64,000 nucleotides of DNA, from contig NZ_RQGA01000013.1 of the NCBI RefSeq assembly GCF_004769575.1, positions 300,980 to 364,979 of the forward strand. Reading direction: 5' to 3'. This document shows positions 55,077 to 64,000 of this stretch, piece by piece (the stretch's first letter is position 1; every line of letters starts with the position of its first letter). The stretch comes from Leptospira perdikensis (GTDB lineage Bacteria; Spirochaetota; Leptospiria; Leptospirales; Leptospiraceae). Both the position numbers and the translations under genes were made by a program. Below the pieces are notes generated by a model. It had not been told where the DNA came from. It made no database searches and was given only the letters and a program-made list of their open reading frames with translations.

Positions 55077-55724
55077 TTATGGATGAACGATTTCGACCAG
55101 GATTTTATTTTCATTGTTTCCTTGTGCTAGGTCTTTTTCCCAATCCTTAAACTCCAAATTCAAACAGCTGTTAGCACGGTCACGATTGGCTTGGGGTAAA
55201 AAAGTATTGGCTGAGATGGATTTTGCGGCCTTTGCGATTTTCCCACGGGCAGATTCTAACCACTGGATTTCCGTAAAAGTAGCAAACCTTGTTCCGGCTG
55301 AAGTTTGGAATCCTTCTAATTCACAAGTTTCAGCAACACGGAAACTATATTGAGATTTAAAACTATCACTACTAGCAACCGTCGTTGCCTTCAAACTCAA
55401 AACTCCAGACTGTAAAACCGATTCTTGGCAATCAGTGGTCCTCGCCTGAATGGTTCTAGTATCATTTAGAATCACGTTCAATTCACTTTGAGTGAGAATG
55501 AGTTGGTTTACATTACAGATTCCCAAAGGCCGCCGACTACAAAATTGGTTATTGGAACTTAAAGTTGTATTTGTTTTGATACAATTTCCGGATTGCCTTA
55601 CTAGATATAAAGTAGTGAGAGTAATCGTTTGTTTGTTTTCCTCTTCTTTTTGTTTCTCTCCCCCACCCTCAAAACAAGAAATCAAACAAAGTAACAAACT
55701 GATTCCAATGGTAAATTTTTTCAA
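55077..55724 (-). CDS. lipoprotein encoded after TonB receptor
   Basis: A signal ending in LLLCLISC marks a lipoprotein of about 215 residues. The mature part has several cysteine pairs (SGNCIKTN, CSRRPLGICNVN, TDCQESVLQ, AETCELEG, NSCLNLEF), which may form disulfides in the envelope. No family recognised. It overlaps the TonB receptor stop by 4 bp, suggesting a partner or surface substrate binder for the receptor. Confidence 0.65.
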   Translation of the reverse strand: MKKFTIGISLLLCLISCFEGGGEKQKEEENKQTITLTTLYLVRQSGNCIKTNTTLSSNNQFCSRRPLGICNVNQLILTQSELNVILNDTRTIQARTTDCQESVLQSGVLSLKATTVASSDSFKSQYSFRVAETCELEGFQTSAGTRFATFTEIQWLESARGKIAKAAKSISANTFLPQANRDRANSCLNLEFKDWEKDLAQGNNENKILVEIVHP

Positions 55725-58375
55725 AATCTTACCTCAATACCAATATTGACAAGAGGAATGATCGCCATTTTTCCATTAGGTGTTTGAGAAACAATATAGG
55801 GAGAATTTACCGTATCATAAGTCGGAGCCGGGTTTTGGTTTCTTTGGTAATTTTTTGTGTTATCAAATTCAAACCCTGCTTGGTTCCTGCGACCGTAAAA
55901 ATTTACAAATTCTATATAGGTATTGATATAACCCCAAGAATAATTTTCGATTCGATCAATCCGCAAATCAAATTGGTGGAAAGGTAAAAACCGATCACTG
56001 TTATAATTTCCGGAATAATTGGGGAAATATAAATTCAAACCAAAAGTGGCAGCTTGGTTTGCTCGTGTAGCACTTGTAATGGGAGTGTATGGAGTCCCCG
56101 AAAAATATCGAAACCTTCCCCCCACCATCCATTCTGGATTGAATTTATATCCAAATACAACATTCAAAATATGAGTTCTGTCTAAATCATACAATTGTTC
56201 TTTATCATTATTATAAATGACCTCTAAATTGTTATCATCATAATAATTGATATAGTTGGTTCCCATTTTAGCTTGGCCAAGTAGTGTTCTCGAATTATTG
56301 AGTAAGGTTCTGTTCCTGGTTTCTTCACTATTCAATCTGGACTGGTTATTGATTCGTTTGGTGATGGAGTTTGTATAGGAAATCCAACCAAAAAGTCCGG
56401 ACTGTTCTCTTGGATCTTTTGTTTTTTTAATAAAAATTTCTACACCTTCTGAATGCCCATAACCCGCATTGGAATAATTTAAATTTTTAGGAGTAATTGG
56501 ATTTGCTAAAACTTTTGCCGTTTCATTCACAAAAACACGTGTATCATTATTTAGAGCATACGGATCCACAATATAAGCATCCGGAACAATGATGTTTTGA
56601 AAGATATTCCGAAAACCTTCGATTTTAATTTGCCAGTTGTTCGCAAATTCTTGGCTTACACCTATCGAATTGTGTTCGGCTCTTTCCATAAAGAGATTGG
56701 GATTTCCTGACTTGGCCGACAATGCTTCTACTGAAACGGGAGCATTATAATGGATTCCATGTCCCGCCATAATCCCTGTTTTTGTAGATTCAAATAAATA
56801 ACCGCCAGTGATCCTGGGTGCTAAATTTGTTTCATTACTTCCCGAATAATGATCCACTCGTGCACCCGGTGTTAGGCGAAATCCACCATATTTAAATGGA
56901 AGTTCTGCATATGCCGATTTTTCTCTATAACGAATTCGATCACCGTCAATCACAGAGCGAAAAGCTGCATTGGAATTCAAAAGATCATTAAAGATGTTAT
57001 AAAATAAACGATTATAAGAAGAGATATTTTCACCTTTTAAAGTTGTCTCTCGAAACCGACCTTGCACCCCTGCTTCTAGTTTGAGGTGTTCCTCCCAAAG
57101 TTCCCATTCAAATGTATTTTGGACATAAGTGATTGTATCTGTGGTACGATTTTGTAATCCAAAGATGTTTTCAGCAGTCAGTGGATTTGTAAATTTGAGT
57201 TCAAAAAATTCATTAAAGGAAGTGCGTGAATAAGAAATTGTATTTCGAAACGTTTTCCCTTTCCAAACATAACGAATGGCATCCGTTCGAAACATTCGGT
57301 CAAGTCCAGTTGGCGGACGTGGGTCATCCCCTCCCCTTTCTAAATCTGCTTGGGCTTTCGTATATGCTTGCCTATCACGCGTTCCAAAAGTTTGGACTGT
57401 GAGTCTGTGTTCTGCATTGATATCCCAGATAAGTTTCCATTGATAGTCTTGGTATTCTGCGTACTTCGCATCTTCCGGAATCCCTTGGGGATAAACTTGT
57501 AATAATACAACATTGGGATAGTTTTTTCTACCCGAACTAATCATAGCAAGGCCAGGTAGGATTTTAGATTGGTTATAGATATCAGATAAAAACAAATTTG
57601 TATTGATGATGGTTTTATTTTCATCCACACGATCTGTTCCTTCGATGGCGATGATTCCACCAGTCGCATAACCATATTTAGCTGGAAATGCTCCCGTAAA
57701 CACATCAAAAGATTTGATTAAATTATTATTTAATACAGAGGACTGGTTTCCTAAATGGAATGGATAGGGAAGAGGAAAACCATCAAAGTAATATTGGTTT
57801 TGTCTGGTTCCACCACCACGTAAAGAGAGATCCCCTCTTTCGCTATTGGAATAAGGATTTCCTGTCAGTAAATTGGAGCCGATGTTTGTAAACACTGATG
57901 GTAAAATTCCAACAGGTGCCCCAATCACAACTCCGGGAATGGTTTGTAAAGCTTTCAAAGAATCACCAGAAACTCCTGGAAGGCGTTTGATTTCATCCTG
58001 GACAAGTCCATACCGTGAAAGGGGAGTTTTGTCTCTTTCTCCACTGACAACTATCCCCGATAGATTGGCTTCGGAAATTGTAACAAGGATGACCTGGCCT
58101 TTAAATCGAACTTCTCGAAATACAGATTCGGTTCTGTCTGCTGTGGATACTTTGATTTCATAATATCCAGGTTCGGGAAATCGAAGTTTGGCGATCCCTT
58201 CGTCATTAGAAACCGCACTGGTTTTTCCTTTTTTAGAAATGACTACAGCATTAGTTACTGGTTTTCCTGAATTGGATTTTACAATTTGAAAAACAACTTC
58301 TATATTTCCATCGGCGAAGGTAGGACTAAACCAAAGAAAACATAAAACCAGTAAAAGGGGCTGAGTATATTTCAT
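55721..58375 (-). CDS. TonB-dependent outer-membrane receptor
   Basis: The 884-residue precursor has a signal, a carboxypeptidase-regulatory-like domain (about 25-105), a plug domain (RLPGVSGDSLKALQTIPGVV, LSLRGGGTRQNQYYFDGFPL) and a 22-strand-like barrel ending in NIGIEVRF. It imports an energised ligand, such as a siderophore or other chelate, with TonB power. The ligand cannot be read. It starts within the TetR stop and is followed by a lipoprotein gene, so regulator, receptor and lipoprotein are one operon. Confidence 0.93.
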   Translation of the reverse strand: MKYTQPLLLVLCFLWFSPTFADGNIEVVFQIVKSNSGKPVTNAVVISKKGKTSAVSNDEGIAKLRFPEPGYYEIKVSTADRTESVFREVRFKGQVILVTISEANLSGIVVSGERDKTPLSRYGLVQDEIKRLPGVSGDSLKALQTIPGVVIGAPVGILPSVFTNIGSNLLTGNPYSNSERGDLSLRGGGTRQNQYYFDGFPLPYPFHLGNQSSVLNNNLIKSFDVFTGAFPAKYGYATGGIIAIEGTDRVDENKTIINTNLFLSDIYNQSKILPGLAMISSGRKNYPNVVLLQVYPQGIPEDAKYAEYQDYQWKLIWDINAEHRLTVQTFGTRDRQAYTKAQADLERGGDDPRPPTGLDRMFRTDAIRYVWKGKTFRNTISYSRTSFNEFFELKFTNPLTAENIFGLQNRTTDTITYVQNTFEWELWEEHLKLEAGVQGRFRETTLKGENISSYNRLFYNIFNDLLNSNAAFRSVIDGDRIRYREKSAYAELPFKYGGFRLTPGARVDHYSGSNETNLAPRITGGYLFESTKTGIMAGHGIHYNAPVSVEALSAKSGNPNLFMERAEHNSIGVSQEFANNWQIKIEGFRNIFQNIIVPDAYIVDPYALNNDTRVFVNETAKVLANPITPKNLNYSNAGYGHSEGVEIFIKKTKDPREQSGLFGWISYTNSITKRINNQSRLNSEETRNRTLLNNSRTLLGQAKMGTNYINYYDDNNLEVIYNNDKEQLYDLDRTHILNVVFGYKFNPEWMVGGRFRYFSGTPYTPITSATRANQAATFGLNLYFPNYSGNYNSDRFLPFHQFDLRIDRIENYSWGYINTYIEFVNFYGRRNQAGFEFDNTKNYQRNQNPAPTYDTVNSPYIVSQTPNGKMAIIPLVNIGIEVRF

Positions 58376-58953
58376 TTAGGAACGGGAATCAAACTTTCTG
58401 CAATTCGATATAATTCGTCCAATGACTTTTTGTCATCAAGCAAACGATACCCTTGTAAAACTCCTTCATAGACAAAAAATAGATGTTTGGCAAGCAAACG
58501 ACAATCTACTTTAGAATTTAAATACCCATTTTCTTTTGAACCTTCCAGATAATCCGCCAACAAATCGATGGTTCTACTTGCGATTTCTTCAATTTCTTTC
58601 TGAATTTCCAACTCATCTGGCGCAATTTGTGCCCGAAAGTTTGCCATACCGCAACCAAAAAGTTGTGACAACCGAGCTTCCCTAGAAAGAATCCGAACCC
58701 AAGCCTTAACAAAATCCAAAGGTTTTGGATTTCGTTTCATTAAAGATTTAAGAAGTGTTAGATTTTCATTCGAATACATCCGAATCACTTCCTTTCCCAA
58801 CATTTCCTTAGAAGCAAAATGTTGGTAGAGGCTAGCTTTGACTGTTTTTGCCTCTTCCACAATTTGATTCAGTCCCGTCCCCGAATACCCTTGTTTTAGA
58901 AAGAGATGGCGGCTGACTTGCAAAAGGCGAATGCGAGTGGGTTCTTTTTTCAT
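58372..58953 (-). CDS. TetR/AcrR family regulator of the TonB operon
   Basis: The N-terminal domain RLLQVSRHLFLKQGYSGTGL, then NQIVEEAKTVKASLYQHF, is the TetR helix-turn-helix; the 193-residue length is normal. The C-terminal cavity resembles the AcrR group that binds hydrophobic ligands. It is divergent from a nitroreductase across palindromes and leads an operon with a TonB receptor. Confidence 0.92.
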   Translation of the reverse strand: MKKEPTRIRLLQVSRHLFLKQGYSGTGLNQIVEEAKTVKASLYQHFASKEMLGKEVIRMYSNENLTLLKSLMKRNPKPLDFVKAWVRILSREARLSQLFGCGMANFRAQIAPDELEIQKEIEEIASRTIDLLADYLEGSKENGYLNSKVDCRLLAKHLFFVYEGVLQGYRLLDDKKSLDELYRIAESLIPVPK

Positions 58954-58995
58954 AGCACCTACAATTTCCGAAAAAAGAGAAAACTATGCAAACAA

Positions 58996-59051
58996 TATAC
59001 CAACCGGTATGTATGAAAAGTTCTTGCAAATACATACCGACTGGTATGTAT
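58996..59051. promoter_or_regulatory. TetR operator pair with nitroreductase promoter
   Basis: ATACATACC-GACT-GGTATGTAT (59030-59051) is a perfect 22-base palindrome; a weaker copy with ATACC-AACC-GGTAT is centred at about 59003. The -35 TTGCAA (59025) and -10 TATGTT (59049, 18-bp spacer) of the nitroreductase flank the palindrome, so a bound repressor would block it. The two sites lie between the TetR and nitroreductase genes. Confidence 0.8.
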
Positions 59052-59074
59052 GTTTACAGATAAGGAGAATTCAA

Positions 59075-59767
59075 ATGAACACTGAATTGATTTCGTTCCA
59101 TACTACTGCGACCTCTGTATCCGAAGCCTTGGAAACTAGACATAGTATCCGAGAATACCTTCCGAAACGCATCCCAAATGAAATTTTACATAGGGTATTT
59201 AGCAAAGCATTGCGTACTCCTAGTTGGAAAAATTCACAACCTTGGAAAGTTCACATTGTGAATGGAAACAAAAGAGAGGAATTGTCCAAAGAACTCATCC
59301 AAACCGCCCGAGAATTTCCACCTAGGCCAGAAACAAGTTGGCCAGAATCTTATCCTAGTGATGCCAAAAGACGAATGTTTGATTTGGGAATGAAAATCTA
59401 CGAAGCTGCAGGTATTGATAGGAAAGATAAAGATGCTAGGAACGAATTTATGTTACGTAACTTTGATTTCTTTGGAGCTCCGACAGCTGTTTTCATTACA
59501 ACCAAATTTGAACTTAATTATTTTGTAGGAATCGATTTAGGTTGTTTTCTCCAATCTGTTCTTTTATTAGCAAGAGAAGAAGGTTTGGGGACATGTGCTC
59601 AGGCTTCCCTTGGTTCTTTTCCCGATGTGGTAAGAAATTCTCTCGAGTTGCCAGAAGAAGAAAAAGTGATTCTGGGATTGAGTATTGGATATCCAAAACC
59701 AAATTCGGAACTAAATAGTTACCACACTCCCAGAGAATCGTCAGAAGATTTACTTCGTTTCTATTAA
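59075..59767 (+). CDS. nitroreductase family protein
   Basis: From the ATG at 59075 with TAAGGAG 8 bp before it, the 230-residue product is an FMN nitroreductase: ETRHSIREYLPKRIP and TPSWKNSQPWKVHIV at the N-terminus, LGTCAQASLGSFPDVV and ILGLSIGYPKPNS at the end. An ORF reaching 58931 crosses the operator and is rejected. It is likely repressed by the divergent TetR protein together with the TonB operon. Confidence 0.93.
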   Translation: MNTELISFHTTATSVSEALETRHSIREYLPKRIPNEILHRVFSKALRTPSWKNSQPWKVHIVNGNKREELSKELIQTAREFPPRPETSWPESYPSDAKRRMFDLGMKIYEAAGIDRKDKDARNEFMLRNFDFFGAPTAVFITTKFELNYFVGIDLGCFLQSVLLLAREEGLGTCAQASLGSFPDVVRNSLELPEEEKVILGLSIGYPKPNSELNSYHTPRESSEDLLRFY

Positions 59768-59851
59768 ATCGAAAAAACTAAAATAGATTTTTCTTTCAAG
59801 TTTTGAAATCCATGATTCTCTTTCTCCGGAAGAAGAGGGAGATTCATTTTT

Positions 59852-61291
59852 ATGAAATTTTTCATTTCGATTTTAGTAATAACGATATTCTGTTTCCAAT
59901 GTTCCTTTGGGCAAAAAGTAAAGTATGCCGAATTAAAACAATCCTATCCCAAAGTGAATTGGGAAGCCCGTAGATCTGAAGCAGTTAAACTTTTATCCGA
60001 CCTATTAAAAATCCCTTCTGTTCGCGGAAATGAAATCCAAATTGCTAAATACATCCAAGCAGTTCTCTCAAAGGAAGGAATTCCTTCACGCCTGATCTTC
60101 GATCCCAAACATCCCACAAGACCCAACTTAATCGCAGAGTTACAACCAACAGTTTCTAATCCAGAACCAGGAATCATTCTCGCAAACCATTTAGATACAG
60201 TTGAATATGATTCGAAAGAATGGAAGGTAGGACCACTTTCTGGATCTGTGAGTGAAGGCCGAGTTTGGGGTCGTGGGGCCATTGATATGAAAGGTATGGC
60301 AGTTATGGAATTACTTGCCTTTTTAGAAATCAAACGATCCGGAATTCCAAGAACAAGAAAAATCATGTATTTAGGTTTAGCTGACGAGGAATCAGGCTCT
60401 GTGTTAGGTAGCCGATATATCACTTCAAATCATAAACAATTATTAGAAGGATATGAATATGCAATCAATGAAGGAGGAGTTGCCACAAGAGACATTGTGA
60501 TTCCTGGATCTACGATCTTTAACATCCAGTATGCGGAAAAGGGAAACATATGGTTACGAGCTAAAATCACAGGAACCAGCGGACATGGATCTTCTCCTCC
60601 AAACCAATATGCTGCTTTGTCACTCATACAATTTTTTAACGAAGTTAGAGAACTCGAACCAGAGATTCGTATCACAGAAGAAACAGAAGCTTTTTTCTAT
60701 CAATTGGGAACTATCAGTTCCTTTCCTAAATCATTTTTTCTAAAAAATGCAAGAAATCCATTGATTAAACCTTTGTTACATGGAACCATTCGAAGTAATC
60801 GCCACCTAACAGCAATGACAACAAATACTAAATCGATAACCGGATTTCGTACGACAGAAGGAGAAGGTGGGGAAAATGTAATCGCCGGGGAAGCTAATGG
60901 TCGTTTGGATATTCGTGTTTTACCTGGAATTGATATTAATGAATTTGCAGATAAGGTAAAAAAAATCGGTGATAAATACAACGTTCAAATTTCTTTTTCC
61001 GATATCAATGCGGCAGTTGCCTCTCCGATCAACACAAGATTTTTTAGTACTTTGGCTGCCGTTTCCGTAAATAAATTCCCAAATAGTACGGTGACTCCTT
61101 TTCTTTCTCCTGGTAAAACCGACAATTCTTACTTACGGAGAGTGGGGATCAAAGCTTACGGTCTCATTCCGGCAGTCCTCAAATCGGAAGATATCGACGG
61201 AATGCACGGAAAAAATGAAAATATGACTGTTGATAATTTGGAATTAGGGACAAAAATTCTTTTTGAAACTTTAGTGGAAATGAACCAGTAA
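59852..61291 (+). CDS. M20 family metallopeptidase, lipoprotein
   Basis: A 479-residue protein with a signal ending in FCFQC (lipobox). The M20 zinc motifs are in LANHLDTVEYD, WGRGAIDMKG and LADEESGSV, and a dimerisation domain lies at about residues 225-350. It should cut amide bonds of peptides or acyl-amino acids in the envelope. It ends 6 bp before the convergent ankyrin gene. Confidence 0.92.
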   Translation: MKFFISILVITIFCFQCSFGQKVKYAELKQSYPKVNWEARRSEAVKLLSDLLKIPSVRGNEIQIAKYIQAVLSKEGIPSRLIFDPKHPTRPNLIAELQPTVSNPEPGIILANHLDTVEYDSKEWKVGPLSGSVSEGRVWGRGAIDMKGMAVMELLAFLEIKRSGIPRTRKIMYLGLADEESGSVLGSRYITSNHKQLLEGYEYAINEGGVATRDIVIPGSTIFNIQYAEKGNIWLRAKITGTSGHGSSPPNQYAALSLIQFFNEVRELEPEIRITEETEAFFYQLGTISSFPKSFFLKNARNPLIKPLLHGTIRSNRHLTAMTTNTKSITGFRTTEGEGGENVIAGEANGRLDIRVLPGIDINEFADKVKKIGDKYNVQISFSDINAAVASPINTRFFSTLAAVSVNKFPNSTVTPFLSPGKTDNSYLRRVGIKAYGLIPAVLKSEDIDGMHGKNENMTVDNLELGTKILFETLVEMNQ

Positions 61292-61297
61292 CAACGA

Positions 61298-61792
61298 TTA
61301 TTTGAGCGAGGAAAGATACTTCAATATTCCGTCTTCCCCTCGTTCTTCGGCAAGTTCTGCAATACTAACCCCACCCACAGTTTTGACTTTGGTTTCGGCG
61401 CCTGCTTTAACCAAAAGTTTGACCAAATCCAAATTCCCACGGTAAACAGCTCGATAGAGTGCTGTTTCACCAGTGGTGTTGCGAAGATTGACATTGGCAC
61501 CTTTTTCGATCAAAAACTTGGCCATCTCCAATTCTTCGTCATCCGCCGCTTTGATTAGGGAGGAATTACCTAGGGAGTCCTTTGCATTGACGGATACACC
61601 TTCTGCCAAAATTATTTTTACTAATTCTAAATTTCCCTTTTCGACTGCCTGGAACAGGCGAAGCTCCCGACTCATCGGAGCTTTGACTACAGTTTCATCT
61701 TCCATACAGGAAAAGGTGGATCCAATCATTAATAAAAAAATGACAGCGGATAACGATTGGAATAAAAATCGACTGGATAGAAATCGTAACAT
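61298..61792 (-). CDS. ankyrin-repeat lipoprotein
   Basis: The signal ends in IGSTFSC (lipobox). Four ankyrin repeats of 33 residues fill the rest: LFQAVEKGNLELVKIILAEG, SLIKAADDEELEMAKFLIEK, ALYRAVYRGNLDLVKLLVKA and a short last one. Ankyrin proteins bind partners; in this organism probably an envelope contact. It is divergent from the SPFH gene, only 24 bp apart. Confidence 0.9.
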   Translation of the reverse strand: MLRFLSSRFLFQSLSAVIFLLMIGSTFSCMEDETVVKAPMSRELRLFQAVEKGNLELVKIILAEGVSVNAKDSLGNSSLIKAADDEELEMAKFLIEKGANVNLRNTTGETALYRAVYRGNLDLVKLLVKAGAETKVKTVGGVSIAELAEERGEDGILKYLSSLK

Positions 61793-61816
61793 CAGTTTTA
61801 GTCTAATGGTTTAACC

Positions 61817-62644
61817 ATGAAACGTCGATCCATTTTTCCAGCCAGTTTCCAGTTCCTTTCCATTTTGGGTGTGAGCCTTTTATTTACATCGTGCCTCTCC
61901 ATCATTAGTCCGGGAGAGGTGGGCCTGATGTGGCGACCGTATAGCACGGGACTCAGCCAGAAACCCTTAGAATCTCGGGTTCAAACCTATATGCCTTGGA
62001 ATAGTGTTTATGTCTACTCAGTCCAATGGAGCAGCTACCAAGAAAAAGTAGAAGTACTCACCCGTGATGATTTGACAATTACTGTCAGCGCGGCGATCAT
62101 CATCCGGCCAATCCAGAACGAAATTTATGAATTAGAAATGGAAATTGGCCGCGGTTACTATGAGAAGGTTGTTAAACCTCAATTTCGAACAGCGATCCGA
62201 AATATTCTATCTGCTTATAATATGGTTTCTATCTCCAAAGAAACACCAAACGTTTCTGCACAGATTAAAAAATCTCTTTCAGAAAAGTTAAAAGACAAAC
62301 ACGTAGAAATTGATGATGTGATTATTGATGATGTAGAATACAGTCCATCGATTTTGAAAGCGATTGAAAGTAAACTTACGAAACAACAAGAACAAGAACA
62401 AATGAAGTTCGAAATCAATATTGCTAAACGTGATGCAGAAATCCAACAAATCTCCGCAGATGGTAAAGCCAAAGCTGTCCTCATTGAAGCAGAAGCTCAA
62501 GCAAAAGCACAAAGAATGATTTCTGAATCTTTAACTCAGAAATACATTCAACTGAAAGCTATGGAAAATCCAAATAATAAGTTAATCTTTGTGCCAAATG
62601 GAAAAGATGGATTGCCAATCATCGTCAATCCTGAAGCAAAATAA
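61817..62644 (+). CDS. SPFH/prohibitin-like lipoprotein
   Basis: A signal ending in LLFTSC gives a lipoprotein with an SPFH domain: SPGEVGLMWRPYSTGLS, LTRDDLTITVSAAIIIRPI and KVVKPQFRTAIRNILS. A coiled coil rich in glutamine and alanine (KQQEQEQMKFEINIAKRDAE, AEAQAKAQRM) follows. Unlike ordinary prohibitins it has a lipid anchor rather than a membrane helix. It may scaffold proteins in the periplasm. A terminator follows. Confidence 0.88.
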   Translation: MKRRSIFPASFQFLSILGVSLLFTSCLSIISPGEVGLMWRPYSTGLSQKPLESRVQTYMPWNSVYVYSVQWSSYQEKVEVLTRDDLTITVSAAIIIRPIQNEIYELEMEIGRGYYEKVVKPQFRTAIRNILSAYNMVSISKETPNVSAQIKKSLSEKLKDKHVEIDDVIIDDVEYSPSILKAIESKLTKQQEQEQMKFEINIAKRDAEIQQISADGKAKAVLIEAEAQAKAQRMISESLTQKYIQLKAMENPNNKLIFVPNGKDGLPIIVNPEAK

Positions 62645-62672
62645 AACTATTTTTACTTTTCTAAAACTTATG

Positions 62673-62710
62673 CGCTATAGTTATATAAAATGTATAACTA
62701 TAGCGTTTGT
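62673..62710 (+). terminator. terminator after SPFH gene, overlapping MFS stop
   Basis: CGCTATAGTTATA and TATAACTATAGCG pair perfectly over 13 bases with the loop TAAAATG, followed by TTTGTTTTTT on the plus strand. The right arm contains the TAG stop of the convergent MFS gene (62698-62700). Confidence 0.85.
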
Positions 62711-63912
62711 TTTTTAAGCCGAAGGTCTAAGTTAAAGTTTCTGATTCTAAATATTAAGATAATCAATATACTAAACACAAACAATAAAAGACCAAAATTT
62801 TGAAACGCAATTACAGGACCAAACTTATCAGAAACTTTTGCAGCGATAAGTCCAAGGACTGCAGATACTCCAAGTTGAAGTATAGAGTATAAACTCAAAA
62901 TTCTAGATCGGTATTCTTCGTTTAGTCGCATTTGGATCAAGGAAACCAAATAATTTGTTGATATACTGCAACAAATAGAAGATATAAAAATAATTAAAAT
63001 ATTAAGAGTTAAAATCTCAATTGGCATAAAAACAAAAATTGAAACTGCAGAAATGATAGATGCACCAAATATAATATAAACCAATTTTACATCTTTTAAC
63101 ACTAGTTGCAAAAACCCACCGAATCCCAAACCAATAGCCAATATCAAAAAATAAATTGGTTTAACCGAATCTCCTAACTTAAAAATAGTTTCACCATAGG
63201 TTGGAATTAAAATCTGAAAAGGACCTAAAAGAAAAGTTGTTAATGGCACTAACATTAATAAATAAACAATTTCGCGATTTTGATTCAAGTAATGAATCAA
63301 ATCATTAATACCTGTCCTGATGGAAACAAATTGTTTGACTTCTAAAGGAATCAATTTTACGAAGATCAGCAAAAAATTACTGATGAAAAACAATAACGCA
63401 ATTATCAACGGAATCAAAAAATTAGGATAATATTCCTTAATAAAACCAACAAAGAGAGGTCCAAATCCGAAAGCGAAAATATAACTTAAATTCACAAAAA
63501 CTGTCATTTTTCCCTTTAACTCATCCTTTGTTAGCTGCCCGATAATTGCTAACCTTGTTGCTGGCAAAAATGAAAAGGAAAACCCTAGAATGATCGATAA
63601 CAAAAACAAATAATTCGAAATATAAACCTGGTTGTCCGTTGTATAAATCAAAAGCGCGAAAAATAAATTTCCTATTATATATATAGTTTGGCTTATTATT
63701 AAAATTTTTCGTTTTGAATTGAAATCAATTATGATCCCAGTGATTAAACCAAATAATACAAAGGGAATGTGAATTAATAGAAATAATGAAGCTCCCAACG
63801 AATCGGCTTTAGTTAGATCATGCGAATAAACTATAACAAAGTAATTAAACATCACTATTGCTGTATAACCGAACATTGTTGAAAGCAAATATAGGTAATT
63901 GTTTTTGTTCAT
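62698..63912 (-). CDS. MFS transporter
   Basis: A 404-residue, twelve-helix protein of the major facilitator superfamily. The cytoplasmic loop 2-3 has the pattern GIIIDFNSKRKILIIS (family motif A, with the basic residues kept), and QLTKDELKGKMTVFVNLSYI lies at helices 4-5. The gene is notably richer in A/T than its neighbours, which might reflect transfer but also its hydrophobic codons. Substrate unknown. Its last codons lie in the convergent terminator. The 88 bp upstream to the window end show no recognised feature. Confidence 0.88.
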   Translation of the reverse strand: MNKNNYLYLLSTMFGYTAIVMFNYFVIVYSHDLTKADSLGASLFLLIHIPFVLFGLITGIIIDFNSKRKILIISQTIYIIGNLFFALLIYTTDNQVYISNYLFLLSIILGFSFSFLPATRLAIIGQLTKDELKGKMTVFVNLSYIFAFGFGPLFVGFIKEYYPNFLIPLIIALLFFISNFLLIFVKLIPLEVKQFVSIRTGINDLIHYLNQNREIVYLLMLVPLTTFLLGPFQILIPTYGETIFKLGDSVKPIYFLILAIGLGFGGFLQLVLKDVKLVYIIFGASIISAVSIFVFMPIEILTLNILIIFISSICCSISTNYLVSLIQMRLNEEYRSRILSLYSILQLGVSAVLGLIAAKVSDKFGPVIAFQNFGLLLFVFSILIILIFRIRNFNLDLRLKKQTL

Positions 63913-64000
63913 TTATTTGTTTTACGATTGAATAGTTTAACGAAATTGATTGAATCCCTTAAAGATGGGATGATTTCATTTATATTAGAAATATGATTAC

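Noticed and set aside
58931..59074. Longer nitroreductase start
   Set aside because: The frame runs through the operator and promoter; ATG at 59075 has a strong ribosome site.
62698..63912. Horizontally acquired MFS gene
   Set aside because: The higher AT content could follow from hydrophobic codons alone; no flanking mobile sequence is visible, so transfer is not claimed.

Overview
The window looks like a chromosomal segment of a Leptospira species, probably a saprophytic (L. biflexa-type) one. The evidence is indirect: an AT-rich base composition, many lipoproteins with the relaxed lipoboxes typical of spirochaetes (for example FLTNC, FFLDC, VLVSC, LFVGC), a small secreted lipoprotein resembling the Leptospira TIGR04452 family, isolated tRNA genes without an encoded CCA, a 7TM/SpoIIE phosphatase and a membrane adenylate cyclase. 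No species can be fixed from sequence reading alone. No prophage, insertion sequence, rRNA operon or CRISPR array was seen.

Layout. 1-6.0 kb: the tail of an alpha/beta hydrolase, two small SRPBCC/NTF2-fold genes, then a tight minus-strand operon metG - adenylate cyclase - hisI-like - rhodanese. 6.1-14.5 kb: a TerB gene overlapping a large DUF2207/Tim44/zinc-ribbon membrane protein, a methyltransferase, three exported proteins in a row (small lipoprotein, beta-lactamase-fold lipoprotein, START protein), two more envelope proteins and a glyoxalase-fold gene. 14.6-25 kb: acyl-CoA dehydrogenase, ruvC, an SDR and a divergent TetR gene with operator-like palindromes, an EamA transporter, a paraoxonase-like lipoprotein, a phasin-like protein, tRNA-Pro, sixA, a Nudix hydrolase, acylphosphatase and an aldo/keto reductase. 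25.2-29.5 kb: a lipid-catabolism cluster on the minus strand (acyl-CoA dehydrogenase, APH-type kinase, DUF6285, histidine phosphatase) with an EAL-domain gene embedded in it. 29.5-35 kb: LysM/M23 peptidase, CPBP protease, a FliG-like mini-protein, an M32 carboxypeptidase and tRNA-Gly.

35.0-35.5 kb is the most unusual stretch: a non-coding array of very short hairpins, mostly with three-base loops, ending in a GC-rich hairpin that recurs at 43.6 kb, followed by a separate REP-like hairpin. 35.5-39 kb is an operon of an M24 peptidase-fold protein and two paralogous propeller lipoproteins. 39-43.5 kb holds an AraC regulator, DUF1801, MATE exporter, a small membrane protein, a double AHSA1 protein and an ArsR regulator. 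43.8-55 kb holds a beta-carbonic anhydrase, Old Yellow Enzyme, a SpoIIE phosphatase coupled to a propeller protein, a PAS histidine kinase with an outer-membrane protein, pirin and ilvD. 55-59.8 kb is a TetR - TonB receptor - lipoprotein operon, divergent from a nitroreductase across a clear operator. 59.8-64 kb holds an M20 peptidase, ankyrin lipoprotein, SPFH lipoprotein and an MFS transporter.

The genes are mainly housekeeping, envelope and lipid or small-molecule metabolism with local regulators. The observations most worth following are the mini-hairpin array and its partner repeat, the HisI-like protein whose metal-binding DCDxD motif appears displaced to the N-terminus, and the free-standing FliG-like protein.
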